This document shows, one piece after another, positions 40,284-51,250 of a stretch of DNA of 64,000 bases. Each line of letters starts with the position of its first letter. Positions within the stretch are counted from its first letter, which is position 1. The position numbers were made by a program, and so were the translations under genes. Source of the DNA: Prorocentrum cordatum (taxonomy: Eukaryota; Sar; Dinophyceae; Prorocentrales; Prorocentraceae); assembly GCA_963575745.1 (NCBI GenBank), contig CAUYUJ010015741.1:231001-295000 (forward strand), written 5' to 3'. Under the pieces are notes generated by a model. It did no database searches and was not told the DNA's origin. It worked only from the letters and a program-made list of their open reading frames with translations.

Positions 40284-43275
40284 GACAAAGCAGTGGAGTT
40301 CCACAGGCTCAGCGTGCCCGAAGACCAGGGCGCCATCAATGGCATTGAGAACGTTGACGACATCTGGGTCTGCGACGACTGCAAGGACTGGCGCAGGGCC
40401 CACCTTCCGCTTCGCACGGCCTTGAGCCTAATCATCGAGAAGAAGGGGTGCGAGGAGGTCGCCTTGCAGATCGACCAAGGCATGCAGGCCACGGCCGAGC
40501 AGTCGGCGGGCCCTCCTTTCATGGTTTCGGAGGTATCCGAGAAAGGCTGGCGCATTGAAGAGTTGTACGATTTGATGTCCTGGGGCGAGGTGCCGAACGT
40601 TACTGGGAAGACGCCGGAGCAGCTCGAGATCCACGGCATCGCCAGGAGGCTGCACGGCCAAAAGGCGGCGGTGCTCTACCCGGTTCCGCCGACGGACAGG
40701 CCCCCTCTCCAGCTGCGCGTGTTCAGCCAGGGGGGCGCTCAGTCGCAGGTCCAGCGGATTCCGACGAATATCCCGCGCGCGTATAGGAACCAGCCCGAGG
40801 ACGTCCTAGACGACGTCGTGAAGAAGATGTTCGCGCAGCAGGGCGTCGACAAATGCAGCTACTCGCAGTCGACCATCGACGAGCTGAAGGCGAAGGCGGT
40901 CAAGATTATCAAAGAGGAGGCCGAGAAGAAGGCGGCGAAGGTGGTTGGCGCTGCAGCAGCTGGCTTGAGGAGGACGTCAACCTTCTTGCTGGGAGAGAGT
41001 TGCACTGAGGGCTCTGGCACCACGGCCGCTGAGGGCACTCTTGAACCAGGCAATCGGAGGTCGGCGATCGAGGATGGGCCAGCAATGGAGGCCTCTTCGA
41101 CTGGAGCTGGAGCGTCCTCCAGCTCGGCTGTCATATTTTGTGATGCGACGCCTCGCCAGGGCTTCGAACCACCGCTCCCCCAGCCGAGCCCTGCGCGGGA
41201 GACCTGCACAGACGAGGTGAGCAGATTCCACAGCCGACCGAAGCCTAGGAAAATCCAACAGCATGAGGTGGAGAGCCCGCTCGGGACGGCGCTTCACTGG
41301 ATCCAGGGGAGCCCATTGCGGCATGCCCTGCTCGGCGAGGAGATGAAACGGGAGCTGAATCAGCTCGGCATCATCAAGAGGGAGGTTTGCGGAGCAGAGG
41401 CTAGCAACATCAGCAAGCACGAGGGGCATCTCAAGATGGCCTCTGAGCTGTGGAAGGTCAATTGCGCCCAGCAGAAGTTCACGAGGGCGAGGCGTGACCT
41501 GGTGGTGACCACGCTCGATGGCGCTGGGATCAGCTGGCCGCCCGAGACGCAGGTCGACTTCTTGTCGTGGGAGCTGGAGGGCAACGCGATGAAGATCGAT
41601 GACCTGATCAAGGCCGACGCAACGTCCGATTGCAGTGGCATGCTCTCCGATGGGATTGGGCTCTACCTGCCTTGGCGTACGGGCGCTGACCAGATCAAGT
41701 TCGATGCTCAGCGGCCGACGCTCGGCAAGTGCTGCATCTCAGATCCTATACGGGCCGATCTCTTCATCAACTTCGCCATCACGGACAGGCTCGTGACGTG
41801 GGTTGAGAAAGGCCAGGCATATCAGAAGGTCGTCTTGGACTACATTCGCATCTCCAAGGCGCTGCTGGTCATTCCAGAGGGGGATGCAGACCTCGGCCGC
41901 TCCTCGGCCATGGCCTTGTCCATGGTCATCAAAGTCTTCGACGTGGTGGAAGCCGTGGCGGCCAACGCGGACACTGTCAGCGCGGCAACGGACATGGACG
42001 TGCTTGCAGATATGGAGGAGGTCCTGGCGGCGTCGCATCAGACAGACAGGAAGAGCGTGTTCGGCATTGTCGGGCAGGCGCTTTCGAAAGCAGAGCCTTG
42101 GGTCTCCAAGCTCTCTTTGGGACTTAAGCGCGCGAAGGTTCTCAAGCATTACGCCCCAGGCGTCTCGGAGAAGATCGGTAATACCACTTCTCTGGATACC
42201 ACGCCCTCGATGGAGTTCTGCAGCAAGGTTGATGATATTATGCCAAAGGTCCCTTACTTCACGAAGTTAGCGGGCCCTCAGGCCACGGAGTGTTTCGAAG
42301 CTGCGTTCTGCCATAAGATCAACTCCAGCGCTGAGGCCTTGCTTGAACTGGTTCAGAAGGAGCCGATCGAGTCCAAGTCTGAGGGGTGCTCGGAAGAGCA
42401 GGCGGGCTTGGTGGATGCGCATCTGAAGGTCGTGCGGGACGCTACGGAGGCGATGCCCATGAAGGACGAGTTCCGACGGCTCTCCCAGCGCACCTCGGTT
42501 GAGAAGGCGAGGCTATCTTCAGTCTCGACCGAGGCTTCGCACATTATCTCTTTACGGAGCGTGGCTGCCGACTGGAAGCAGATCGACTCCGAGATTGGTT
42601 CGATTGAGGCTGCATCGGCGCTGCGCCTTGCGCCTGAGAGCAGGGTCCCCAGCGCGGCCAAGGATGCCTTCGCCAACGCCTTGAAGACTATGGGCGGCCC
42701 CGAAGCATTAGACTCCGAAGCGGACAAGGCCAAGATCGCCAAGGTGCTGACAGCCTTCGAGAAGCTCGTGGCCAAAGAGGACAAAGCTGCCGTCGACAAC
42801 GCATCCAAGACCTGGCAGATGGCTCGGGAGTGCGACGACAGCGCTAAGATCATCACTGGCAAGATCGGCAAACTAGACAAGGTGTCCCAGGGCGAGGTGT
42901 CTACTGCCATCGCGACGTGCTCGCGACACCTCCTGGAGTTCCGCAAGCTGGCCGCTGTTTCGGGCTGGACCTCTGAGAGCCCAGGGCCGCATTGGAAGCG
43001 TTTGGTTACCTACTTCGATCACATCGAGGGCCAGGTCCTCTCTTGGAGGGGCCCATGCGTTGAGAAGCGGGCGGGGTCCTTGGCGAAACTCATGATTCAG
43101 GTAAATAGCGACATCTCCGAGAACGCCGCCATTTCCAAGTTCATGGAGTGGCTCAAGGACGCGCCCACCGCGGCGCAAGTCAGGGGCTCCCAGTGCGAGA
43201 ACCTCATCACCCTGAAGTCGGACACGTGGGATGGCATGATCCAGCAGCTGGTCGCGGACCCTCGCTTGAAATGTG
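40284..43275 (+). CDS. Large helical protein, exon 2 (dinoflagellate hypothetical)
   Basis: About 1,000 uninterrupted codons on + with high GC at third positions, unlike the surrounding repeats. Starts DKAVEFHRLSVPEDQG, then VDDIWVCDDCKDWRRAHLPL, whose CDDC completes the zinc-ribbon-like motif begun in exon 1. Residues about 165-235 are rich in Lys/Glu helices (DELKAKAVKIIKEEAEKKAA). A Ser/Thr/Pro-rich linker follows (about 240-310). The rest is predicted all-helical, e.g. TALHWIQGSPLRHALLGEEM, SMVIKVFDVVEAVAANADTV and GPHWKRLVTYFDHIEGQVLS. No catalytic motif seen. After LVADPRLKC the frame runs into a TC microsatellite, so a donor at about 43273-43276 (TGTG|GTGGGT) is likely and more exons should follow. 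Function unknown. Confidence 0.75.
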
Positions 43276-43289
43276 GTGGGTTGGCTGCT

Positions 43290-43335
43290 CCCCCTTCTCC
43301 CCCTCGCCCCAATCCTTCCTCCCCGCCCTCTCTCG

Positions 43336-43425
<90 letters not shown>

Positions 43426-43460
43426 CTCTCTCTCTCTCTCTCTATATATATATCTCGTTC
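43290..43460 (+). repeat. (TC)n(TA)n(TC)n(TA)n microsatellite in probable intron
   Basis: CT dinucleotides 43325-43412, TATATATATA, CT again, then TATATATAT to 43453. Same compound structure as 24899-24977. It follows the putative donor of the large gene. Confidence 0.93.
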
Positions 43461-44115
43461 TCCCTCCGTCAATCCCTGCCCCTGCCTTGCCACCCCATGT
43501 ATTTCCCGTCTTCCTGCTCTGCCCTCCACCCGCACCTCTTGTCGCACTATCCCCTTCCGCCCACCGCCGCGCCCTATGCCGGCGGTGCTCATGTGACATG
43601 CGTTGGGGTTTAGTATGTCCCTCTGGGCGGCCACGATCCGAAGCTAGCTAGTCCAATGCAGCCCGCTGGGGGGGTGGGGGAACGTTCCCTGGCGCGGGCC
43701 TGCGCGCCGCGAAACGTGTATGGAGCGACGGCCCCGTGCCCGACTTAGCCTAGCGAACGCGAGACCGCGCGCGTTGGATATCACGCGGTTCGCTTTCAAT
43801 CCAGCCCGATGTTTGACGATTCGCGCGCCTTCGCCAGCCCATCCAAAACCGACGCCCAGGCGAGTTGAAACGTTCAAGGAAGCGTTGGGTCAAGGAGGGG
43901 GGGCAGCCGTTATCGTTCGAGGGTGCGAGGAGGAGGAGAAGAATGAGGATGAGGACGAGGCGGGGGGGGGGAGGGGGGGGGGGAGCGGGGGGCAAGAACG
44001 GGCGGATGAGGAGGAGGGGGAGGTGAGGAGGACAAGGGGGATTACGACGGGGGAGGAGGAAGAGGGGGAATAGGGCGAGCAGGAGAGCCACCAGCCTGTT
44101 TGAATGACTCTCGGA
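43461..44115 (+). other. Non-coding, dispersed repeat and GAGG tract
   Basis: 43820-43890 contains GACGCCCAGGCGAGTTGAAA, related to GTGCCCAGGCGAGTTGCC at 47861. 43925-44065 is GAGGAGG/GGGGGG-rich. No gene seen; possibly intron of the gene ending at 43275. Confidence 0.5.
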
Positions 44116-44785
44116 TTCTCTACTGATGTCTCTCGGGGGCTTTCTGGGGGCCTCTCGAAGCCTCTTGGCGGGCCCATGTGGCGTCTTTGAGCGCCTTGGG
44201 GTGCCTCGGGGGTCCCCTTGAGGCCCCTCGAAGGGTCCCTTGGGGGCTTCGTGGAGGCTTCTTGGGCGCCTCGTGGGGCAGTTGAAGCCCTCTTGAGGTG
44301 CTCTTGGGGGCCTCAGGGGCGCTCCTGACGTCATCTCGGAGATCGATCAACGCATGGGTGCTCCTTGATCAGCCCCCCCCCCTCCCCCTCGGGAGCCTCA
44401 AGCATAGTCTCGTGGGGCGCTCCTGGGGCGCTCTTGGAGCGCTGCTGGGCGCCCTCAGGGCCGTCTTGGGGCTCTCTTGGGGCCATCTTGGGGTCCTTGT
44501 GTGCGGTCTTGGAGCCATCTTGGGGCGTCGGATGACCATCGGAAACGAATGGGCGACGAAGCAAAACAACCACATTGATTTCCTTTGGGTGTTCTGAAGG
44601 TTTGGCTTCTTGAGGATATCCTTGGGGGTCTCTTCGGCCACTTATAGTTGTCTCGGGGCGGTCTTGGGTCATCTGGGGGCCTCTCTGGGGTCATCTTGAG
44701 GCGTCTTGAACCTTGAGCCACCTTGGGCGACATCTTGGGCTCTCTGACGCCCTCTTGGAGCAGTGGGCCATCTTGGATGCTCGAC
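44116..44785 (-). repeat. Phased repeat in inverted orientation
   Basis: The + strand reads CTTGGGGGCCTC, TCTTGGGGC and GCCCTCTTGG, the reverse complement of the repeat seen elsewhere, with the same 10-11 bp spacing. No gene. Confidence 0.75.
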
Positions 44786-44846
44786 GCCTTCCCCCCCCCC
44801 CCCCCCCCTCCCGCGCCCCCCCCCCCCCCCCCCCCCCCCCCGGGCC
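44786..44846 (+). repeat. Poly-C tract
   Basis: Two long C-runs separated by TCCCGCG. The - strand is a G-run and could form quadruplex. Such a tract is also prone to sequencing error. Confidence 0.9.
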
Positions 44847-45590
44847 AGTCCAGGTCCAGAGGGCGGGGGTAGGGCGGGGGTAAACCCTTCACCGAAGAGG
44901 GGGGGCAGGGGGGGAACGAATCAGTTTTCGAGATGAATTCCCTGAAGGACTGGTGGAGCTTTAACTGTACAGCAACATAGCGCCATGCCGTCTAACCTTT
45001 AAGCCACACTGTGAGGTCCAGGTGAACACCCGCCCCCTTGAGAGCAGCGTGCTCCCTCAACTCAGTGTAGGATGACCCGCGTCAATCAAATGTCATGCCC
45101 GGGGGCTGGCGTGCAAATCAAGGCCCATTCATGTCGATCGCGTCCGCCCACGAGGCCCGCCGCGGCCCCGTCGATGGAGCGGCTCAGTTGGGGCGGGCTG
45201 CGCTTAGAAAAGGGGCAAGGCAAAGTTGTCAATGGCAGCCGAGGTGCATGTATTGCTATGGATCTCTAGTTTAGTCGCATTGCAAGGTCCCCCCACCCGT
45301 GCCCGCACACTTATTCGGGAGACTCCCACGGGGCGCATTCTTGGATCCACTGTGCACGCGTCGTTGCATGGGGCGTCGCTCGCAACCTCTATGGCTGGGA
45401 CAAGAACCCTTGTAGGCAAGCCGCATGTGGACTTGTGCAGGACACTCGGGCCATGCCTGATAGACACTGTCATGTGGCTAGGCCCGAGACGGCTTGCAAC
45501 GCGTCAACGTTCGTGTGTTTATAAAACGGCTCAGGCCCATCCCGCCACCGTGTCTGGGTTGTGGTTTAGGGGCCTGTTGGATGCATATGC
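44847..45590 (+). other. Unassigned sequence
   Basis: Little internal repetition. A frame at 45226-45648 (MSMAAEVHVLLWISSLVALQ...) starts with a hydrophobic stretch but has no recognisable domain and runs into inverted phased repeat. Not called as a gene. GGCCCATCCCGCCACCGTG at 45535 recurs at 46747. Confidence 0.4.
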
Positions 45591-46215
45591 GGGAATCGTG
45601 GAATGCTTCTTCGGGGGCCATTCGAAGGCTCTTCGGGGCTTCTGGTAAGCTTCTCGGGGCTTCTTCAAGGCTTCGCGGGTGCCTCTTGGGGGCCTCGTTG
45701 GGGCGCCCTGGGGGGCTCTGGGGAGAGGCTCTTAGATGCACCTTGGGGTGGAAGTCATAAGAAGTCCGTGTGTGTTCCCCTCCCTCGGCCTCTTGGGGCC
45801 CCTCTCTGCGTGCCTTCTGAGCGATCTTGGGCGCCGCTTGGGCCGTCTTGGGGCCCTCTTGGGCCGCCGTGGGAGCCTCTTACGCCGTCGCGGCGCGATG
45901 TTGGAAGCCTCGTGGGCGACCTTCCAGTGCCTTATGCCCGAGAAGGCGAGAATGCAAAAAAACAGCTGAAAACCAATCAGACATCGAAGAGTTTGGCCTA
46001 TTGGGGCCCTCTTGGGGGCCCACTTCGGGCGCGCCTGGGGCCTCCTGGGGGCTTCGTGGGTCGTCATGGGGCCATATTGGGCGTCTTGGGCGCTCTTAGG
46101 CCGTCTTGGATTCCTCGGGGCCCCTTCATCTGCGCTCCTCGGGGCCGTCTCGGCCCGTCTTTAGGCCCTCGGGGATCCCGAGGGTCCGCGCGATGGGGCC
46201 CAGCAGCGCGCGACT
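45591..46215 (-). repeat. Phased repeat, inverted orientation, with inverted core
   Basis: CTTGGGGGCC and GCCGTCTTGG blocks on +. 45905-45975 is the reverse complement of the dispersed core (GAGAAGGCGAGAATGC). No gene. Confidence 0.7.
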
Positions 46216-46660
46216 GTGCCCAAGCAATTTGAGGACGTGGGGCCCCTGTCTTTATCGTACTACGGTGCGGCAGTATCCACTGCAGATAGCAGGGAACACG
46301 TTGGCCGAAAGAAACGCCACGTCGCGCTCCGCTGCCTGGTGGCGGAATCCGTGGTTGTGATTTCCCAGGAGAAGCTCGACTACGTCGGGCGCGCGCCGGC
46401 GAGCAAGCTCGCCGCGGACAAGGAGCTGACCGCGCACGCGGCCACCTCGGTGGAGTTGGCCCTGGAGCGCTTCTTCGCGAAGAGCATCCTGGAGGCTGAC
46501 GCGAAGCACGCCGACCCCTTCGCCAAGCGGCAGGCGAAGATCAAGATCCAGGGCCAGCTCACGAAGCACAACTGCCAGTCTGCGAAAATGTTGCATCCCG
46601 CGGTGCTCGCAATCTACCGTGCTGGCTTGAGGATGCAGAAAGTGGGCCAGGGCACTGAGG
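46216..46660 (+). CDS. Exon-like ORF, possibly a downstream exon of the large helical gene
   Basis: The frame encodes REHVGRKKRHVALRCLVAES, VVVISQEKLDYVGRAPASKL, ELTAHAATSVELALERFFAK, KHADPFAKRQAKIKIQGQLT and CQSAKMLHPAVLAIYRAGLR, amphipathic helices with normal amino-acid composition unlike the flanking repeats. Possible acceptor near CTGCAGATAG|CAGGGAAC (about 46290) and donor near ATGCAGAAA|GTGGGCC (about 46640). Same strand and similar helical character as the gene ending at 43275. A link across 3 kb is plausible but unproven. Function unknown. Confidence 0.45.
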
Positions 46661-47500
46661 CCTCGTGGTTCCCCCCCCCTCGAGCAGCAGGCCAAACAGA
46701 GAACAGTCACACCATGCGCACCTCTAACATAGTTAGTGGCCTGCGGCCCATCCCGCCACCGTGCCTGGGTTGTTGGTTAGAGGCCTCTTGGATGTTCTCT
46801 GGCATATTGTGGGAGGCCGTTCGGGCGCCTATTGGAAGCAAGTTTGAAGCCTCTTGGGGGCCGTTTGTGTGCTTCGTGGGGGCTCGTTTTGCGCCTCTTG
46901 GGTGCCTCGTGGGGCCTCTGGGTGGCCTCGTGGGCTTTCTTGGGGGCCTCCTGGGGCGTCCTGGTGGCCTCTTGAGGCAGAAGGTTCGAATTGTCGGTCA
47001 GTGTTCCCCCCCCTGGGCCCCTCTTGGGGCCGTCTTGGGGCCCTCTTGGGCAATCTTGGGCGCCTCTTGGGCCAGTCTGGGGCCCTCTTGGACCGTGTTT
47101 GGGCCCTCTTGGGGGCCTCTTGGGCCGTCCTGTGGCAATCTTTCGGGCCTCGTGGTCCGTCTTGGAGCGTCGGAAGCACGACAAGGCGATAACCAAAACA
47201 AGCATTGAACACCACAAATCAATACATACGTTTGGCCTCGTGGAGCCCTCTTGCAATGCCTCTTGGGGCGCTCTTGGGGCCTCTTGGGGGCCTCTTGGGG
47301 GCCTCATGGGCCGTCTTGGGGCCATCTTGGGAGTCTTGGAGCGCTCTTGGGCCGTCTTGGGGGCCTCTTGGGCCCTCTTGGGCGCTTCTTGGGGCCCTCT
47401 TGGCCCGTCTTGGGGCCCTCTGGCCTCTTGGAAAATCCACGCGACCGAATCCAAGCGCGCGCAGTAGCGCCCAGAAAATTTGGAAATTCGGGGCCCGAGC
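46661..47500 (-). repeat. Phased repeat, inverted orientation
   Basis: Starts after the direct-repeat element GGCCCATCCCGCCACCGTG (46747). CTTGGGGCCGT/CTTGGGCGCCT blocks at 10-11 bp spacing (for example 47028-47110). 47150-47215 is an inverted core. The long - strand frames are repeat-derived. Confidence 0.75.
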
Positions 47501-49138
47501 CCCATAGAAAACTAGAATGCTGAAATCAAGACAGGGAACCGTTGGGGAACCTGGGGGAAACTCACCTCGCGCCTCGCGGCACTGTGGCGGATCAACACAC
47601 ATGTATGTAGCATTCGGCACAAGCATCATCGCACACATACGTGGACGCATCCTCCTCCTCGGACGCTCTCGTTTGCCCGCGCCAGCTCGTCGGACAGCGG
47701 CGCCCTCGTGGAAGTTGGGCGTGCGCGTGCAGGCGCGCGAGAGAGAACCCTCCCCGACGTATCCATCGCGTCCAAAATGGAGGCCATCTAGATAATGTGC
47801 CCCTTTTCCCCCCCTCGATCCTGGACGCTTCGCGTATCCCCGCCAGTCCATGCAGAGCCGGTGCCCAGGCGAGTTGCCTTGACCAAGGAAGTGCATCCGC
47901 ACGCAATGAAAACCATATGCGGCGACCGTTGCCTCTGGAAAGGCGAGGGGTGCAAGCGGAGGAGGTGCTGGAGCAGTCGCGGTTGGGGCGCGGTGGAAGG
48001 GGGGGGATCAGGAGGGCGAGGAGGGGGGCGGAGGAAGCGGATGAGGGCGGGGGGGGGGAGGAGGATCGGGATGAGGAAATGGACGGGGGAGGAAGCAGGA
48101 CACGACGACGAACAATAATATGAGTGCGACGGAGGCGGCGCTGACGACAACAGTTGTCAACTGCCACGGCCTTTACAAATCTTTCGCTCTGGGAGTGTCT
48201 TGGAACCTTGCTGGGGCCATCGTGGACCCTTCTTGGGGGCATATTCGAGGTCTCCTGCCAATTGGGCATCGCTTCAGAACGGCCTCGAGGGCTTTGGGGG
48301 CCATGGTGGATGCCGCGTTGAGTTATCTTGAGCTTCTCTGGGCGGCCTCGGATGTCATCTTGGGTTCCTCGAGGCCCTCTTGGGGCCATCCTCGGCCGTC
48401 CTGGATGTTCCGACGCCGCGTGGAACTCCCTCTCCAGACCCAGGGGGAGGGGGAAGGGGAGAAGGGGGGCCCTTCCCGAAGGGGAAGAAGGGGGTTAGGG
48501 TTAGAACACCGAGCTCCTTAGACCACTCACGCTCTAAATGTCTGGTTGGTTGCCACCTACCCCCTTATTACTGCCGCCTCCTTTGTCCATCCCCGCCCCC
48601 TCTTCTCCCCTCCGCACCCTGCCCCCTCCATTCCTGCCCCTTCCATGCCCTCCCACCCCGCAGCCCTCGCGCCCTGCCTCCCCATGTCATCTGTCCATTC
48701 CTGTCCCTTGACCTCTTTCCCAGCGCCGCGCCTCTGCGATGCGCGGCGGCGACGTGGTGGATGCTTCAGGGGTTGCGCGGAGCTTTGATATGGGGTCCGC
48801 AGGGGCGCTCGTTAACGCCCCAGTTGTCTGTGTGTCATTTTGTCTGGCACGGTTCGTTCCTCGTCTGATTTTCTTTTGGTTCCTCGAGGCCCGACGTTCG
48901 GGATGTCTGGCGGCGCCCCGCCGTGCTTGGAATGTCTGGCGCCGCTCCGTCTCTCGGGGCCGATAGGTCTAGGGCGCGCGCAAATCTGGCGTACAGAATG
49001 CAAACCTCGCAAATACATGTTGAAACCATTTGGATGGTATTTATGCCCTGTGACCTCATGAGGCTACCCAAAGACATCCCAGGGACATCTGAGTGCATGT
49101 TTGTGGGTTCTCAATACCTAACGCGTCGCCGCGGTTGC
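47501..49138 (+). other. Mixed non-coding, dispersed repeat copies
   Basis: 47808-47910 is the dispersed repeat shared with 38400 and 43820. 47950-48120 is GAGG-rich. 48190-48420 is inverted phased repeat. 48400-48500 pairs with 38980-39080. 48540-48720 is CCCC/CTCC-rich. 48880-49130 has no recognisable feature. No gene called. Confidence 0.5.
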
Positions 49139-51250
49139 GGCCCAAGAGGCTCCCAGGAGCCCAAGCGAGGTCCCCAAGAGGTGCCACGGGGCTTCAAAAC
49201 TGCTTCGAAGCGAGGGGGGCGGACGAGGGGGCCGCCCCAGGAGGTTTTGGACGGTTTTGGGCTTCAAACTCATCCACTTTACGACGGTTTTGGAAGGATT
49301 TTGGCCTTCTCGCCTTTTCCGCTTTCCGACGCTCGAAGACGGCCCAAGAGGCTTCCAAGAGCGCCCCAGAACGCCCCAAGAGGCCTCCAAGAGCGCCCCA
49401 AGACAGCCCAAGAGGGCCCCAAGACGACCCAAGAGACGCTCAAGACGGCCCACGACGGCCCGAAGACAAGCCCAACAGGGGGCCAAGAGGGGGACCACGG
49501 ACCGAAAATCCGAGCCTTCCGCCCCAAGAGGGCGCCAGGAGGCCCAAACAGGCCCCCAAGAGGCCCCAAGGGGCCGCCAAGAATCCCCCGAAGAGGCCCC
49601 AGGAGGCTCCCAAGGAGCCCAAACGAGGCCCCAACAGAAGCCCCAACAGCTTCCAGAATGGCCCCAAAGAGGCCTCGAGCCCGCCTCCGAGCTTCCTCGC
49701 CGCGAGGGTGCCAACACGGCCCCAGACGGGCCCAGGACGGCCCAAGGCGCGCTCAAGATGGCCCAAGACGACTCCAAGACGGCCCCAGGAGGGCGCGCCC
49801 AGGACGGCCCAAGGACGCGCCCGGTCGGGGCCTCAAGACGGGCCAAGATGGCAAGAGAGCCCCAGCTGGCAAAAATCGTTATTTTTCCATTGTTTACTGT
49901 TACGCCCTTTGCGTTTCCCGCCGTTTCGGCGGTCCGATGCACCAAGGGGCCCCAGAAAGTCCCAGGGGGGGCCGAGGAAACGCCCAGGAAGGCCCCAAGA
50001 CGGGGCAAGACGAACCCAGCACAACCCAAGGCGCGCTGCGACGGCTCAAGACGGCTCCAAGACAGCCCCAAGAGGGTGCCAACACGGCCCCTGCTGGGCC
50101 CAGGACGGCCCAAGGAGGCGCACAGGAGGGGCCCAAGACGACTCCAAGGCGGCCCCCTCACGGTCCCAGACGGCTCCAAGACAGCCCCACGATAGTGCCA
50201 ACAAGGACCCCGATGGGCCCAGGACGGCCTACGGACGCGCCCATGAGGGGCCCACGACGAACCAAGACGGCCCCATCACGGCAAACGGCGCCCTCAAGAC
50301 GGGCCTAGACGGCTCCAAGACGGCCCTTTGAGGGAGCCAACGCGGCCCCACACCCTTCGGGCGCACACTTGGGGGGGCTGGGAGCTTGCGACAAGTCTCC
50401 CACATTCATTGTCCTGCCCCATTATGTTCGCCTGGAGGCCTCCTCCAACCCTGTGGGCGAACAAGAGGAACCCAGCGGGCCGCCAACCCTGGGGCCCGTG
50501 GGCCCCGCGCCGCTTGGGCAGAAGACGAACGCCAGGTCTGACAGGCCAGCTACCGCCCCCCTTTGCCCGATATGCTGTGCCATTATGTTCCCCCAGGGGC
50601 CTTGGCAAACTCTTCGGGCCAAGCAGACCGGACCCCTGGGACAGCAGCCAATTGATATGACCCAGGGGCCTCTCCGCATTCTTCGGACGAGCACCTGGGG
50701 GGCCCAGGAGATTCGGACAAGTCTTCCCATTCCTTGCCCTGGTCCGTTCTGTTCGCCCGAAGGCCTCCACAGACCCTCTGGGCCAACAGAATGGGACATG
50801 GCGAACAAACCCTCCCGTTGGCGGTGATGCGACTGGATCGCACCATCAAGGAGTGCCCGGAGGTGATGGCCGACCCGACAGCGGTTTCTCTATAAAGATT
50901 TTACAGAATTTCAAATTATCTTGAAGCTCTCTTGGGCCCTCCCTGTAGATCCTTGCGAGCCTCCCCGGCGCTTTCGGTGGCTTTCCTCGATGGCCTCCCG
51001 AGCCCTTCCCCGAGCGCTCCTGAGACGCCTCAGATGGGCTTCGACTTCGACGCATATCCCCGAGAGACTTCGAAACTGTCCTCAATAGGAGGGGGGTGAA
51101 CGAGCAGTGCGCTGGGCCAAGCTGCTGGAGCGCTGCAAGAGCTCGGACACGAAGGCGCGGTCTCGCTGCCGCCGCCCGAGCCGCCGCCGTGTTTGTAGAT
51201 TTTCGGTACAATCTGCGCCGTTCCTCCGAGAACCATTCCAGAAAGATGTC
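49139..51250 (+). repeat. Macro-repeat, 5'-truncated copy (P2)
   Basis: Aligns to about 9471-11571 of unit 1, so the first third is missing. More diverged than the full units (AAACTCATCCACTTT where unit 1 has AAAATCGTCCGCTTT), and the hairpin arm at about 50790 is broken (GGGCCAACAG). It shares the GATAGTGCCAACAAGG insertion with P1. Confidence 0.88.

Noticed and set aside
45226-45648. 140-residue ORF with hydrophobic start
   Set aside because: No recognisable domain; the end lies in inverted phased repeat; not enough to support a gene.
48490-48506. GGGTTAGGGTTAG, telomere-like
   Set aside because: Only two repeats, inside a G-rich dispersed repeat that lacks them in its other copy; dinoflagellate telomeres are TTTAGGG type.
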